From: an uncultured Clostridia bacterium
GTDB taxonomy: Bacteria; Bacillota; Clostridia; TANB77; CAG-508
Assembly: GCA_944389125.1 (NCBI GenBank)
Contig: CALXLF010000001.1
Location: 124,001-188,000 of the forward strand
Length of the DNA: 64,000 nucleotides
Reading direction: 5' to 3'
This document shows, piece by piece, positions 9,353 to 18,682 of the stretch. Position 1 is the stretch's first letter. The number at the start of each line of letters is the position of its first letter. The notes under the pieces are model-generated. The model saw only the letters and a list, made by a program, of their open reading frames with translations. It was not told the origin of the DNA and ran no database searches. The position numbers and the translations under genes were made by a program.

Positions 9353-10405
9353 TATTTTGCCTCCCCCAAGTACTATATCATCAATATAAAATACTGCAGA
9401 CTGCCCAGGAGTAATTGCTCTTTGAGGTTCATCAAATTTAACTTTAATATTTTTTCCTTCTTGACTTATTCTAGCTTTAGCTAATCTTGATGAATATCTT
9501 GTTTTAACTTCTACTTCTAATTCATCATTTAATTCATCTATTAAAAGTAAATTAATATCTGTAACTAAAATCTCTTTTTTGTAAAGTTTATCCTCTTCTC
9601 CAACAATAACTTCATTTTTTTCTTTATCAAATCCTAAAACAAAAAGTGGAACTGGATTGGAAATTCCAAGACCTTTTCTTTGACCAATTGTATAATTATA
9701 AAGTCCTGAATGTTCACCTAAAACTTTACCTTCTAAATTAACTATATTTCCTTTTTTGGGTTTTAATTTTGAATTTTTCTCTAAAAAATCTTTATAATTA
9801 CCATCTGGTATAAAACATATATCTTCACTATCTGGTTTATTTGCAACTTTTAAATTTGAATCTTTAGCAATTGCACGTATTTCTTCTTTATTTTCAAAAT
9901 TACCAAGTGGAAAGATTATATGTTCTAATAATTCTTTTTGAATATTCCATAAAACATAACTTTGGTCTTTTTTTCCTGCATTTGATTTTTTCAAAACCCA
10001 TCTTCTATATTTTTCACTATATTCAGTTTTGGCATAATGTCCTGTCGCAATATAAAAGCAACCCAATTCTTTTGCTTTTTCATACATAACTCCAAATTTC
10101 ATGTATCTATTACATTCAATACAAGGATTTGGAGTTTTACAATTTGAATAACAATCTATAAAATTATCTATAACACGCTTTTTAAACTCTTCTTTGTAAT
10201 CATAAACATGATGCTCTATATTTAAAAAATCACATATGCTTTTTGCATCTTTATATGTATCACTATTTTCATTTTTAGAAAAAAGTTTTAAAGTTGCTCC
10301 TATTACTTCATATCCATTATTTTTTAATAGTAAAGCAGATACAGAACTATCTACTCCACCACTCATACCTAATAATACTTTTTTATTTTCCATTTCATTT
10401 TCCAT
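9338..10405 (-). CDS. mnmA: tRNA-specific 2-thiouridylase
   Basis: Puts the 2-thio group on U34 of tRNA-Lys, -Glu and -Gln using ATP and persulfide sulfur. 355 residues. It has the PP-loop SGGVDSS near residue 15, the first catalytic Cys in TPNPCIECNRYMKFG near 100, the ATGHYAK segment, the second Cys in PDSEDICFIPDGNY near 197, and the tail QRAITPGQSAVFY. A second in-frame ATG four codons downstream (10393) is an equally possible start because no clear ribosome binding site marks the first. The suf genes, which supply sulfur chemistry, are close by but separated by an orphan gene. Confidence 0.96.
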   Translation of the reverse strand: MENEMENKKVLLGMSGGVDSSVSALLLKNNGYEVIGATLKLFSKNENSDTYKDAKSICDFLNIEHHVYDYKEEFKKRVIDNFIDCYSNCKTPNPCIECNRYMKFGVMYEKAKELGCFYIATGHYAKTEYSEKYRRWVLKKSNAGKKDQSYVLWNIQKELLEHIIFPLGNFENKEEIRAIAKDSNLKVANKPDSEDICFIPDGNYKDFLEKNSKLKPKKGNIVNLEGKVLGEHSGLYNYTIGQRKGLGISNPVPLFVLGFDKEKNEVIVGEEDKLYKKEILVTDINLLLIDELNDELEVEVKTRYSSRLAKARISQEGKNIKVKFDEPQRAITPGQSAVFYIDDIVLGGGKIISSF

Positions 10406-10434
10406 TCTTTAATTATTATATATTAACCTAAATC

Positions 10435-10467
10435 GCTCACTAAACCGCATTCTGTGATTTAGTGAGC
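10435..10467 (-). terminator. Hairpin behind the 10475-10990 orphan gene
   Basis: Perfect 10 bp arms (10435-10444, 10458-10467) around a 13-base loop, eight bases past the orphan's stop codon. The T-tract on the minus strand is weak. Confidence 0.55.
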
Positions 10468-10474
10468 AAAAGAG

Positions 10475-10990
10475 TTATCTCATTCCCCTTCCTAAGAAAT
10501 TACTTACCCTATCAGCAAATTTTTTATCCGGATCATGCAAAACAGAATTATCTGAATAGTCATAGGCGACTATCATTACTGAATATCCGTCTTCCCATAA
10601 AGTTATCTTCATTACTGATTTTCCAGAATCCGTTTCATCAGAAGATAGGATATACTTGCAATGTTTCAAACTTTGGTTTACATACATCCAAAGTTCCAAA
10701 AAAGACTTATTTGTCAGGGCCAAAATTGCTTTCGGCAATGTTCCAGTTGCTCTGTAAAAAGCCTGCACAGCATTTTCTAAAACCATTTCTGCCTCTTCAG
10801 AAACACATTTGTTAGCATAAGCTTGTGCTAACACTGGAACTCCGGAAATTTTATAATACTTTCCAGCACCATAGTTTTTGACCTGTCTGCAAATCTCTAT
10901 TTCCCGGTTGAGTTGAGGTGGCTGAGTATCTTCATTTTTAAAAACTACAGCTGTTTCTTCTCCCTCATTGATAAAATTCACAATACTCAT
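10475..10990 (-). CDS. Orphan protein of unknown function in GC-richer DNA
   Basis: 171 residues, no family recognised, no signal peptide or membrane segment. The composition is clearly richer in G and C than the neighbours, and codons rare elsewhere (CGG, GCC, CTC) appear, suggesting transfer. It has its own promoter-like sequence, ribosome binding site (AAGGAGA) and terminator hairpin and stands alone between mnmA and sufU. One in-frame CGG (10904-10906, codon 29) falls in the stretch QLNREIEI as Arg. If this cell decodes CGGN as Gly with a +1 shift, translation would meet TAG two codons later and give a 30-residue fragment. The C-terminal half has alternating hydrophobic stretches (ILALTNKSFLELWMYV, YSVMIVAYDYSD) typical of a small globular domain. 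Confidence 0.7.
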   Translation of the reverse strand: MSIVNFINEGEETAVVFKNEDTQPPQLNREIEICRQVKNYGAGKYYKISGVPVLAQAYANKCVSEEAEMVLENAVQAFYRATGTLPKAILALTNKSFLELWMYVNQSLKHCKYILSSDETDSGKSVMKITLWEDGYSVMIVAYDYSDNSVLHDPDKKFADRVSNFLGRGMR

Positions 10991-11048
10991 AAAATTTTTT
11001 TCTCCTTTTTCTCTTTTTTTCTATTTATGGTCCCCCATTTACATTTCT

Positions 11049-11078
11049 ATTTTATAACACATAAAGTTTTTATGTCAA
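11049..11078 (-). promoter_or_regulatory. Promoter-like sequence for the 10475-10990 orphan
   Basis: Minus strand: TTGACA at 11073-11078, 18 base spacer, TAAAAT at 11049-11054. It lies about 60 bp upstream of the start codon and just beyond the 3' end of sufU. Confidence 0.55.
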
Positions 11079-11114
11079 ATAAATTCAAAGAAATATGAAT
11101 ATTTATCAATTATT

Positions 11115-11552
11115 TTATTTGTTGTTCTTTTTTATCATATCTTCCATAGTATGCCATGCTAAAAGTGCACATTTAACTCTTGCTGGCATATTTGAAACAT
11201 TCTTAAAAGCAATTGCTTCATCTAATTTTTCTAGTTCTTTATCATCTTTGATTTCTCTTTTTATCATTCCAATAAAAGTTTTTATAATATCTTTTGCTTC
11301 TTCTACTGTTTTTCCTTTTAAAGTATCAATCATTACAGAAGTAGAAGCTTGAGAAATCGCACAACCATGTCCTGAAAAAGCCATATCCTCAATTACATCA
11401 CCATTCATTTTTACTTCTATAGATATTTCATCTCCACAATTTGGATTATGTCCCATTTCTTCAAAATCAGCTTTGTCTAACTTCTTTTTATTATATGAAT
11501 TCATGCTGTGCTCCATAATTATTTCATTATACATTTCTTCTACATCATCCAT
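11115..11552 (-). CDS. sufU: SufU-type iron-sulfur scaffold/sulfur transfer protein
   Basis: Accepts sulfur from SufS and delivers it to the SufBCD assembly complex (zinc-dependent in Gram-positives). 145 residues with the three conserved cysteines: NPNCGDEI near residue 38, GHGCAISQAS near 62 and RVKCALLAWHTM near 127; the Asp two residues after the first Cys, a zinc ligand in SufU, is at GDE. It is the last gene of the suf operon, 38 bp after sufS. Confidence 0.95.
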   Translation of the reverse strand: MDDVEEMYNEIIMEHSMNSYNKKKLDKADFEEMGHNPNCGDEISIEVKMNGDVIEDMAFSGHGCAISQASTSVMIDTLKGKTVEEAKDIIKTFIGMIKREIKDDKELEKLDEAIAFKNVSNMPARVKCALLAWHTMEDMIKKNNK

Positions 11553-11589
11553 ATTACTTCTTCCTTTTTTAATAAATTTATATTTAGAC

Positions 11590-12802
<1,213 letters not shown>

Positions 12803-12817
12803 CTTATTTTTCTCCTT

Positions 12818-13882
12818 TTAGTCTAATTTTTTATCAATTACTTCTAAAATTTCTAATTTCAAATCTTCATTTTTTATATTATCCAAAATTTTATTAAAAT
12901 TTGCTTTAACTAATAATTTCATTGCTTCTTTAAATTCAAACCCTCTACTCATTATATAGAAAAGCTCTTTTTCTCCTGCTTTACCACTACTAGTAGAATG
13001 ATTTCCTTCAACATCCTCTTCTGAGCACAAAAGCATTGGAAGTGCAATTGATTTTGCTTTATCAGATAATAACATACAAAATTCATTTTCATTTCCTTTT
13101 GCTTTTTTGCATCCTTTTTTAAAATCAATAGTTCCTTTGAAATTCTTTTTGGCTTGGTCTTTTAATGCTCCTTGAACTTCTATATTTGTATTTGTTTTTT
13201 CTCCTCTTAATTCTGCTATATAATTCAAATCAAAAACTTGATTTTCTTGTCCTAAATAAATAGTATTTAAAGTATTATCTGCTAATTTTTCTTTTAAATC
13301 AGAATAATAATTAGTTATACTATTTTTTCCTCCAAAATCGACAATAGTATATTTAAGTTTAGCATTTTCTTCAATACTATTTTCTATACTCATAAAATTA
13401 TCAGATTTTATATTTAATAAATTTACAATAATAATATTTATATTTGAATTCTTTTTAGATACAGACCTAATAATTCCATTATGATAATACTTTTCTTCAT
13501 TTTCTGATTCATATTTTATAATTACATTTGCTTTAGAGTTATCAAGAGCTATAATTTCAATATTATCAATTAATTCAGTATTTTTATTATCAAATTTAAA
13601 ATCAATTACAATATCTTTTGAAGATTTACTATTAATTATAATTTTATATTTTTTGTTTGCTCTTGATTTTACTTGTTCCTCTAAAATATCATTTAAACCA
13701 TATTTTAAATTAAAATCAGAAACTTCATTTAAAATTTCAATTTTAGATGAATCATTTTTTATTATAACATTATTAAATTCTTTTGAAACTTGAGAAATAT
13801 CTATATTATCTAATTTAATATTATTAATACGAAAATTTCTAGCAGTTCTAACAGGAGTTTCATTTAATATCACATTTTCCAT
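12818..13882 (-). CDS. sufD: SufD-like Fe-S assembly scaffold subunit
   Basis: Divergent partner of SufB in the SufBCD scaffold. 354 residues; the beta-helix core is weakly conserved but the C-terminal signature is clear: ALPMLLCSEEDVEGNHSTSS near 280, then YIMSRGFEFKEAMKLLV, the same IMSRGL motif seen at the end of SufB. The start codon overlaps the sufB stop by one base (TAATG), indicating coupled translation. No in-frame CGG. Confidence 0.9.
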   Translation of the reverse strand: MENVILNETPVRTARNFRINNIKLDNIDISQVSKEFNNVIIKNDSSKIEILNEVSDFNLKYGLNDILEEQVKSRANKKYKIIINSKSSKDIVIDFKFDNKNTELIDNIEIIALDNSKANVIIKYESENEEKYYHNGIIRSVSKKNSNINIIIVNLLNIKSDNFMSIENSIEENAKLKYTIVDFGGKNSITNYYSDLKEKLADNTLNTIYLGQENQVFDLNYIAELRGEKTNTNIEVQGALKDQAKKNFKGTIDFKKGCKKAKGNENEFCMLLSDKAKSIALPMLLCSEEDVEGNHSTSSGKAGEKELFYIMSRGFEFKEAMKLLVKANFNKILDNIKNEDLKLEILEVIDKKLD

Positions 13883-15280
13883 TATCCAATTGCTCCTTCC
13901 AACTCAAGATTAATTAGATTATTCATTTCAACTGCATATTCAACAGGAAGCTCTTTTGAAATTGGATAAGCAAATCCTCTTACAATCATCGCTTTTGCAT
14001 CTTCTTCTGATAATCCTCTACTCATCAAATAGAAAATTGCTTTATCACTTATTTTTCCAATTTTAGCTTCATGAGAAAATTCTACATCATCTGTACGAAT
14101 ATCATTTACTGGTATTGTATCTGAAACTGATAAATCATCTAACATTAATGATTCACAAGATACTGATGCTTTTGAGCCCTTTGCATTTTCATTAATCCTA
14201 ACAAGAGATCTATATGTACACTTTCCGCCACTCTTAGAAATCGATTTTGAATTAACAACACTAGAAGTATTTGGTGCATTATGAATAACTTTAAAACCTG
14301 TATCTAGGTTTTGGCCTTCTCCTGCAAATGTAATTCCTGTGTATTCAGTTCTTGATCCTTCTCCATTTAAAATACTCATAGGATAAAGCATTGAAATTTT
14401 AGATCCAAAAGATCCTGTAACCCAATCTATTTGCGCGTTTTTACCTACTATTGCTTTTTTAGTATTTAAATTAAGCATATTTTTTGACCAGTTCTCAATT
14501 GTTGAATATCTTAAATATGCATTGTCTTTAACAAATAATTCAACACATCCTGCATGAAGATTCACTTTATTATATTTTGGAGCAGAACATCCTTCTATAA
14601 AATGAAGACTAGCTCCTTCATCTACTATAATTAAAGTATGCTCAAATTGTCCTGACTCTGGAGAATTTAATCTAAAATATGATTGAAGTGGAATATCTAC
14701 TTTAACATTTTTTGGAACATATACAAATGAACCTCCTGACCAAACAGCTCCATGAAGTGCAGCAAATTTATGATCATAAACAGGAACACATTTCATAAAA
14801 TGTTCTTTTACAATATCAGGATATTCTCTTAAAGCTGATTCCATATCTGTATAAATTACACCTTGTTTAATTAACTCTTCTTTCATACTATGATAAACAA
14901 CTTCAGAATCATATTGTGCACCAACTCCTGCTAAAGAAGTCTTTTCTGCTTCTGGAATTCCGAAGTTTATCAAATGTATTTTTTATATCTTCTGGGACAT
15001 CATCCCAACTAGTTTTCATATCTGTTTTTGGTCTAACATAAGTTGCAATCTCATCCATATTAAGTTCTGAAATATCTGGTCCCCAAGTTGGAAGATCTAA
15101 TTTTTCATATACTTCTAATGCTTTTAATCTAAATTCTCTCATCCAATCAGGATCATTTTTTTGTTTTGAGATTTCTTCAATTATCTCTTTAGTTAAACCT
15201 TTTTTTATTTTAAAATCATAATTATCTTTATTTTTTATATCATAGATTCCTCTATCTATATCATTAAGCTTTGTTTTCAT
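13882..15280 (-). CDS. sufB: SufB Fe-S cluster scaffold, one CGGN recoding site
   Basis: Core scaffold subunit of the SufBCD complex. The first frame (106 codons) has DIDRGIYDIKNK and MREFRLKALEVYEKLDLPTWG and ends at KNTFDKL before CGG. Reading CGGA as Gly gives GIPEAEKTSLAGVGAQYDSE, the highly conserved SufB segment, then VYVPKNVKVDIPLQSYFR and the C-terminal FYLMSRGLSEEDAKAMIV. The rebuilt length of 465 is exactly that of the family. An internal ATG after the break would not provide the conserved N-terminal helix region. It follows sufC by 30 bp. Confidence 0.95.
14960..14962 (-). other. CGGN recoding site, sufB codon 107
   Basis: Context CTT CGG A. Recoded Gly is the Gly of the SufB motif LGIPEAE. 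Confidence 0.92.
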
Positions 15281-15310
15281 TTTAAATTTCCTTTCTTAAA
15301 ATTTAAAAAC

Positions 15311-16054
15311 TTAATTTTTATATTTACTATATCCATTTTCTTCGATTTCTTTAGCTAACTCATTAGTTCCTGTTTTAACAATTTTGCCATCTACTAAAAC
15401 ATGAACATAATCAGGTGTTAAGCTACTTAATATTTTTGTGTTATGTGTAATTATTAAAACTGCATTTTCATCTGTTTTAAACATCTCGATTCCTTTTGAA
15501 ACTGTTTTAATAGCATCTACATCTAATCCTGAATCTGTTTCATCTAATATAGCTAATTTTGGATTTAATACTAAAAGTTGTAAAATTTCATTCTTCTTTT
15601 TTTCTCCTCCTGAAAATCCAACATTTAAACTTCTATTTGCATATTCTGGTTTCATTTGAAGTTCTTCCATATATTTTTTTAATTCTGATTTAAATTCAAA
15701 TATTTTCACAGGTTTTCCTGTTATCTTATTTTTAGCAGTTTTCAAAAAGTCTGTAACTGTAATTCCTGGAATTTCTTCTGGTAATTGGAATGACATAAAT
15801 ATTCCTTTTCTTGCTATCTCATCTGTTTTTAAATTAGTTATATCTTCTCCATCAAAAATAATCTTTCCACTTGTTTTTTGATATATAGGATTATTTAAAA
15901 TTGCATTTGCTGTTGTTGTTTTACCAGAACCATTTGGTCCCATAATTACATGTATTTCACCTTTATTAATTTTTAAGTTAATTCCTTTTAGAATCTCTTT
16001 TTCATTTGCTATCCCTACATTTAAATCTTGGATTTCCAATAATGTATCACTCAT
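15311..16054 (-). CDS. sufC: SufC ATPase of the Fe-S assembly complex
   Basis: ABC-type ATPase that drives SufBD rearrangement. 247 residues with Walker A GPNGSGKTTT near residue 38, Q-loop MSFQLPEEIPG near 88, signature FSGGEKKKNEILQ near 147 and Walker B LAILDETDSGLD near 167, then VLIITHNT. It is preceded by the operon's regulator (33 bp) and followed by sufB. No in-frame CGG. Confidence 0.97.
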   Translation of the reverse strand: MSDTLLEIQDLNVGIANEKEILKGINLKINKGEIHVIMGPNGSGKTTTANAILNNPIYQKTSGKIIFDGEDITNLKTDEIARKGIFMSFQLPEEIPGITVTDFLKTAKNKITGKPVKIFEFKSELKKYMEELQMKPEYANRSLNVGFSGGEKKKNEILQLLVLNPKLAILDETDSGLDVDAIKTVSKGIEMFKTDENAVLIITHNTKILSSLTPDYVHVLVDGKIVKTGTNELAKEIEENGYSKYKN

Positions 16055-16087
16055 TTTATTTACCCCTTTTATAAAGTTTTTTATTAT

Positions 16088-16534
16088 TTAATGTGCAATT
16101 TCCCTTCTTGCACATGTTCTGCATCTTTCGCTATTTACATCATAATCACAATCAAGATCATTTAAATCTAAAACTTTATGAATATATTTAGCTAAACTAT
16201 TTATAGTTTTATCATTCATAGAAAGTTTGATTTTTTCTGCCTCTTCCTCAGCTTCATCTTTATCTAAACCAAGAACATCTTTTAAAAAAACATATAATAT
16301 ATCATATTTTTCTAAAATTTTTTTAGATAAATCTATTCCTTTTTCTGTCATTTCAATAGTTCCATAAGCTTCATAATTTAAATATCCATTATCTTTTAAG
16401 ATATTTATAGATTTATTTACACTAGGCTTAGAACAATTCATAGAGTTTGCTATATCTGTTACTCTAACATTATTATTTTGTTTTTTTAAAACATATATAG
16501 TTTTTAAATATTCTTCCAAAGCTTTTGATATCAT
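16088..16534 (-). CDS. DtxR/MntR-type regulator heading the suf operon, with C-terminal cysteines
   Basis: 148 residues. Residues 1-60 match the winged-helix domain of the DtxR/MntR family: SKALEEYLKTIYVLKKQ, DIANSMNCSKPSVNKSI and LKDNGYLNYE. The following dimerisation part keeps the LGLDKDEAEEEAEKI pattern but has KIKLSM where the metal-ligand Glu-His pair normally lies. The tail CDYDVNSERCRTCARREIAH carries three Cys (129, 138, 141) and an end His. I infer that it senses iron or an Fe-S cluster and represses the suf operon that it heads; that is not shown. The promoter region upstream contains palindromes overlapping the -10 and -35 boxes, consistent with autoregulation. Alternative: an ordinary Mn/Fe repressor. 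Confidence 0.85.
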   Translation of the reverse strand: MISKALEEYLKTIYVLKKQNNNVRVTDIANSMNCSKPSVNKSINILKDNGYLNYEAYGTIEMTEKGIDLSKKILEKYDILYVFLKDVLGLDKDEAEEEAEKIKLSMNDKTINSLAKYIHKVLDLNDLDCDYDVNSERCRTCARREIAH

Positions 16535-16550
16535 ACTTTCCTCCTTGACT

Positions 16551-16566
16551 GTTAATCACGGTTAAC
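16551..16566. promoter_or_regulatory. Palindromic operator candidate next to the suf promoter
   Basis: 16 bp palindrome with GTTAA/TTAAC arms directly downstream of the -10 box; a further GTTAAC at 16597-16602 lies directly upstream of the -35 box, and TGACAAA/TTTGTCA arms (16576-16594) fill the spacer. Likely binding sites for the adjacent regulator. Confidence 0.65.
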
Positions 16567-16595
16567 ATTATAATATGACAAAAAAAGTTTGTCAA
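16567..16595 (-). promoter_or_regulatory. Promoter of the regulator-suf operon
   Basis: Minus strand: perfect TTGACA (16590-16595), 17 base spacer, perfect TATAAT (16567-16572), 33 bp upstream of the regulator's start codon. Confidence 0.85.
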
Positions 16596-16735
16596 GGTTA
16601 ACAATTATATTTTCATTAAATTTTTCTATTTTTCATCTACTTTTTTCGACTTTTTATCATAGTAAAATTTTGTAAATCTTTCCATATGCATTTTTAAAGA
16701 AATGTAAATTTCTTGTAACCCTTATGACATCTTTC

Positions 16736-16764
16736 TTTACGAAGTATTTAAAATATGATATAAT
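16736..16764 (+). promoter_or_regulatory. Promoter of the 16850 orphan gene
   Basis: TTTACG, 17 bases, TATAAT (16759-16764). The leader that follows (about 80 nt) holds a small hairpin GAACCT/AGGTTC at 16819-16834 just before the ribosome binding site GGAAAGG. With the suf promoter region this accounts for the 315 bp gap 16535-16849; 16605-16730 holds nothing I can name. Confidence 0.65.
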
Positions 16765-16849
16765 ATTATTTAGATTGATGCCTGACGGCTCAGTCTAAAA
16801 TATACTAACAAAATAAAGAACCTAACTAGGTTCGGAAAGGAATGGTCAA

Positions 16850-17947
16850 ATGACTGACAATTTAAAAGCGCGGATAAAGAACATGATCCATGATGAACAT
16901 GACAAACGAATCAAGGTTCTTTGTTCCGATGAAAGCCCATTTGGGGTTGTACTGCGAGTTGCTCTTGAGAAGCACACGACTCCACAGTGCAAAATGCGGT
17001 GTTTTATTGAGGGGATGTATTCTTGGTACAAGATTTCAAAAGATGAGTTCTATCTTGATCTTTCGAAGTGCCTGATTGAATATGCTAATCTTATTTTCAA
17101 TAATCGCATTGAGCAGAACTTCTTTAGGGAACTGATTCTTGAGAAGTGGCTTGATTATTCTGCCGAAGAATTTCCATATCTGATTATGGACTGCAAAGAC
17201 AGGATGAAGTCACTTATCAGTGAGATCAACGATCTTGTTGATAAAACTCTTAAGAGTCAAATTGCAGATGAGCTTCTAGTCAAGGTTCCTAAACTCTTTG
17301 AAGAAGGAGAACAGAATGAAGCTAAAGAAATTCTTGACGAACTGGAGCATAATTATGCATCATCTCGTAACAAGGACATTTATGGCGTAATGTTCATTGT
17401 CGAATATTACGACCGAGTGCGAGACTTGGACAATCCTGAGTATCTTCGCACTGCAGCAATCCGTTTAGGAGAGAACTGCATTAGATTTATGCGTCAGAAT
17501 GCCATAACGGTCCTGTCTCTCAAAGATTTTATTAGAGAGCCAAAGGATAATGGCTACAGCTCGTATCAGTTTGTGATTCGTGGGACCAACAATCCTCTCG
17601 AACTGCAAATCCGGAGTATGTCAATGCACCGGAACAACGAAAACCCTGCAAGCCCAGCATCACATCTAACCTACAAGAACACCCCATTCAATAATTATCT
17701 CAACAATATTGTTGATGAAATTTATGGAGTATGTCCCGAGAGTTCAGATATTTTTGAAAAAGAACTTAAGAGAAAGGAAAACCACAGAAACAGATTTGGC
17801 GTAACTGATGGAATTCCGCTCTTTAGCTTCAGCAGGCTTTGTAGGACTCCAAACGGTGAGATTCCTACTTCCCTTGAATGTTTGGATAAGTTCGAGGAAG
17901 TAGAATTACTGGCTGAACTGTATGCCAGTCACAAGTCCAAGGACTAA
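16850..17947 (+). CDS. Orphan protein with a RelA/SpoT-like C-terminal segment, GC-richer DNA
   Basis: 365 residues, with codon use and GC content unlike the neighbours. Residues about 224-280 resemble the end of a RelA/SpoT nucleotidyltransferase domain: LKDFIREPKDNGYSSYQF, then PLELQIRSMSMHRNN and SHLTYK, matching the family's pattern KDYI-PK-NGY-S-H, EVQIRT-MH and HW-YK. The upstream catalytic part of that domain is not obvious; the N-terminal 200 residues are helical and unrecognised. Four in-frame CGG codons (16871, 16997, 17612, 17630) fall as Arg. Under the CGGN rule seen in native genes, translation would end at GGA TAA after eight residues. It has its own promoter and terminator. Probably acquired; whether it is expressed full length is doubtful. 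Confidence 0.75.
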   Translation: MTDNLKARIKNMIHDEHDKRIKVLCSDESPFGVVLRVALEKHTTPQCKMRCFIEGMYSWYKISKDEFYLDLSKCLIEYANLIFNNRIEQNFFRELILEKWLDYSAEEFPYLIMDCKDRMKSLISEINDLVDKTLKSQIADELLVKVPKLFEEGEQNEAKEILDELEHNYASSRNKDIYGVMFIVEYYDRVRDLDNPEYLRTAAIRLGENCIRFMRQNAITVLSLKDFIREPKDNGYSSYQFVIRGTNNPLELQIRSMSMHRNNENPASPASHLTYKNTPFNNYLNNIVDEIYGVCPESSDIFEKELKRKENHRNRFGVTDGIPLFSFSRLCRTPNGEIPTSLECLDKFEEVELLAELYASHKSKD

Positions 17948-17961
17948 AAACCATTCATCTT

Positions 17962-18030
17962 CTCAGTAGTCTTTTGCTGAGAGCACAGAGTGCTGATCTA
18001 AACAATCAGCACTTTTGTGTTTTTATTTTT
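17962..18030 (+). terminator. Terminator of the 16850 orphan gene
   Basis: Two hairpins in a row: 17962-17981 (CTCAG/CTGAG) and 17990-18012 (8 bp arms GTGCTGAT/ATCAGCAC), the latter followed by a T-rich tract. Confidence 0.7.
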
Positions 18031-18033
18031 ATA

Positions 18034-18062
18034 TTGACTTTTTTGGAATTTATATGTAATAT
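18034..18062 (+). promoter_or_regulatory. Promoter-like sequence for the 18160 surface protein gene
   Basis: TTGACT, 17 bases, TAATAT, about 100 bp before the start codon. Confidence 0.55.
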
Positions 18063-18159
18063 ATTATTTGTAAATATTAATTAGTTTACTATATTAGATT
18101 AATCGGTTTATAGGTAAATCCTTAAAAAAACCTAAATATATTTTATAAGGAATACAAAC

Positions 18160-18594
18160 ATGAATAAAATAAAAAAAATATTTATTTCACTATTAATTTT
18201 AAGTTTATTTGTTTTCTGTTTTAACATTAAATTATTTGCTGTATCTGCTGATGACGAGCCATCTAATGAAGTAAACTCTACTGCTGAAAACTCAGCAAAT
18301 ACGACAAATGAATCCGAAGATGAAACAGATAATTCTTTAAATACATCTGATGATGAAAGTTCTGAAGAAAATACTGAAAACTCTTCAAATGAAGTTCGTA
18401 CTACTTCTACACCTACCCAAGATACATCTTCTCAAACTGGAAGTCAAACTATAAGTAGCTATAGTACGGTTTCTTCAATACCAGAAGCAAATTTAGGACT
18501 TAATAATATCTTAAATATACTTTTAATAGCAATTGGAATTTTAATGATTTTATTAGGAATTGCAATTTTAATAAGATTAAAAAATGAAAAATAA
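18160..18594 (+). CDS. Small secreted/membrane-anchored Ser/Asn/Glu-rich protein
   Basis: 144 residues. A basic N-terminus and a hydrophobic segment (residues 8-30) look like a signal peptide, followed by an acidic low-complexity stretch rich in Ser, Asn, Glu and Thr (about 32-105), and a C-terminal membrane helix (about 117-138) with the basic end RLKNEK. The layout is that of a surface protein held by a C-terminal anchor, but no LPXTG motif is present. The ATG has ATAAGGA upstream. No family recognised. A protein of similar design lies convergently at 18683-19222. Confidence 0.8.
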   Translation: MNKIKKIFISLLILSLFVFCFNIKLFAVSADDEPSNEVNSTAENSANTTNESEDETDNSLNTSDDESSEENTENSSNEVRTTSTPTQDTSSQTGSQTISSYSTVSSIPEANLGLNNILNILLIAIGILMILLGIAILIRLKNEK

Positions 18595-18601
18595 TTTTTA
18601 T

Positions 18602-18635
18602 AAATCTCTCTTTTCTTAGAGAGGTTCTTTTTTTA
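18602..18635 (+). terminator. Intrinsic terminator of the 18160 gene
   Basis: Seven-base arms (ATCTCTC/GAGAGGT) around TTTTCTTA, followed by a T-tract. Confidence 0.75.
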
Positions 18636-18647
18636 CTTTTTAAAAAA

Positions 18648-18672
18648 TAAATCCTCCCAGTTGGGAGAATTT
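18648..18672 (-). terminator. Intrinsic terminator of the 18683 gene
   Basis: TCCTCCCA/TGGGAGA hairpin; on the minus strand it is followed by TTTATTTTTTA. Confidence 0.7.
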
Positions 18673-18682
18673 AAACTTTACA

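Noticed and set aside
10462..10815. Plus-strand frame of 117 codons opposite the orphan gene
   Set aside because: It is antisense to the 10475-10990 gene, which has a better start, promoter and composition; no signature is seen in the antisense product.
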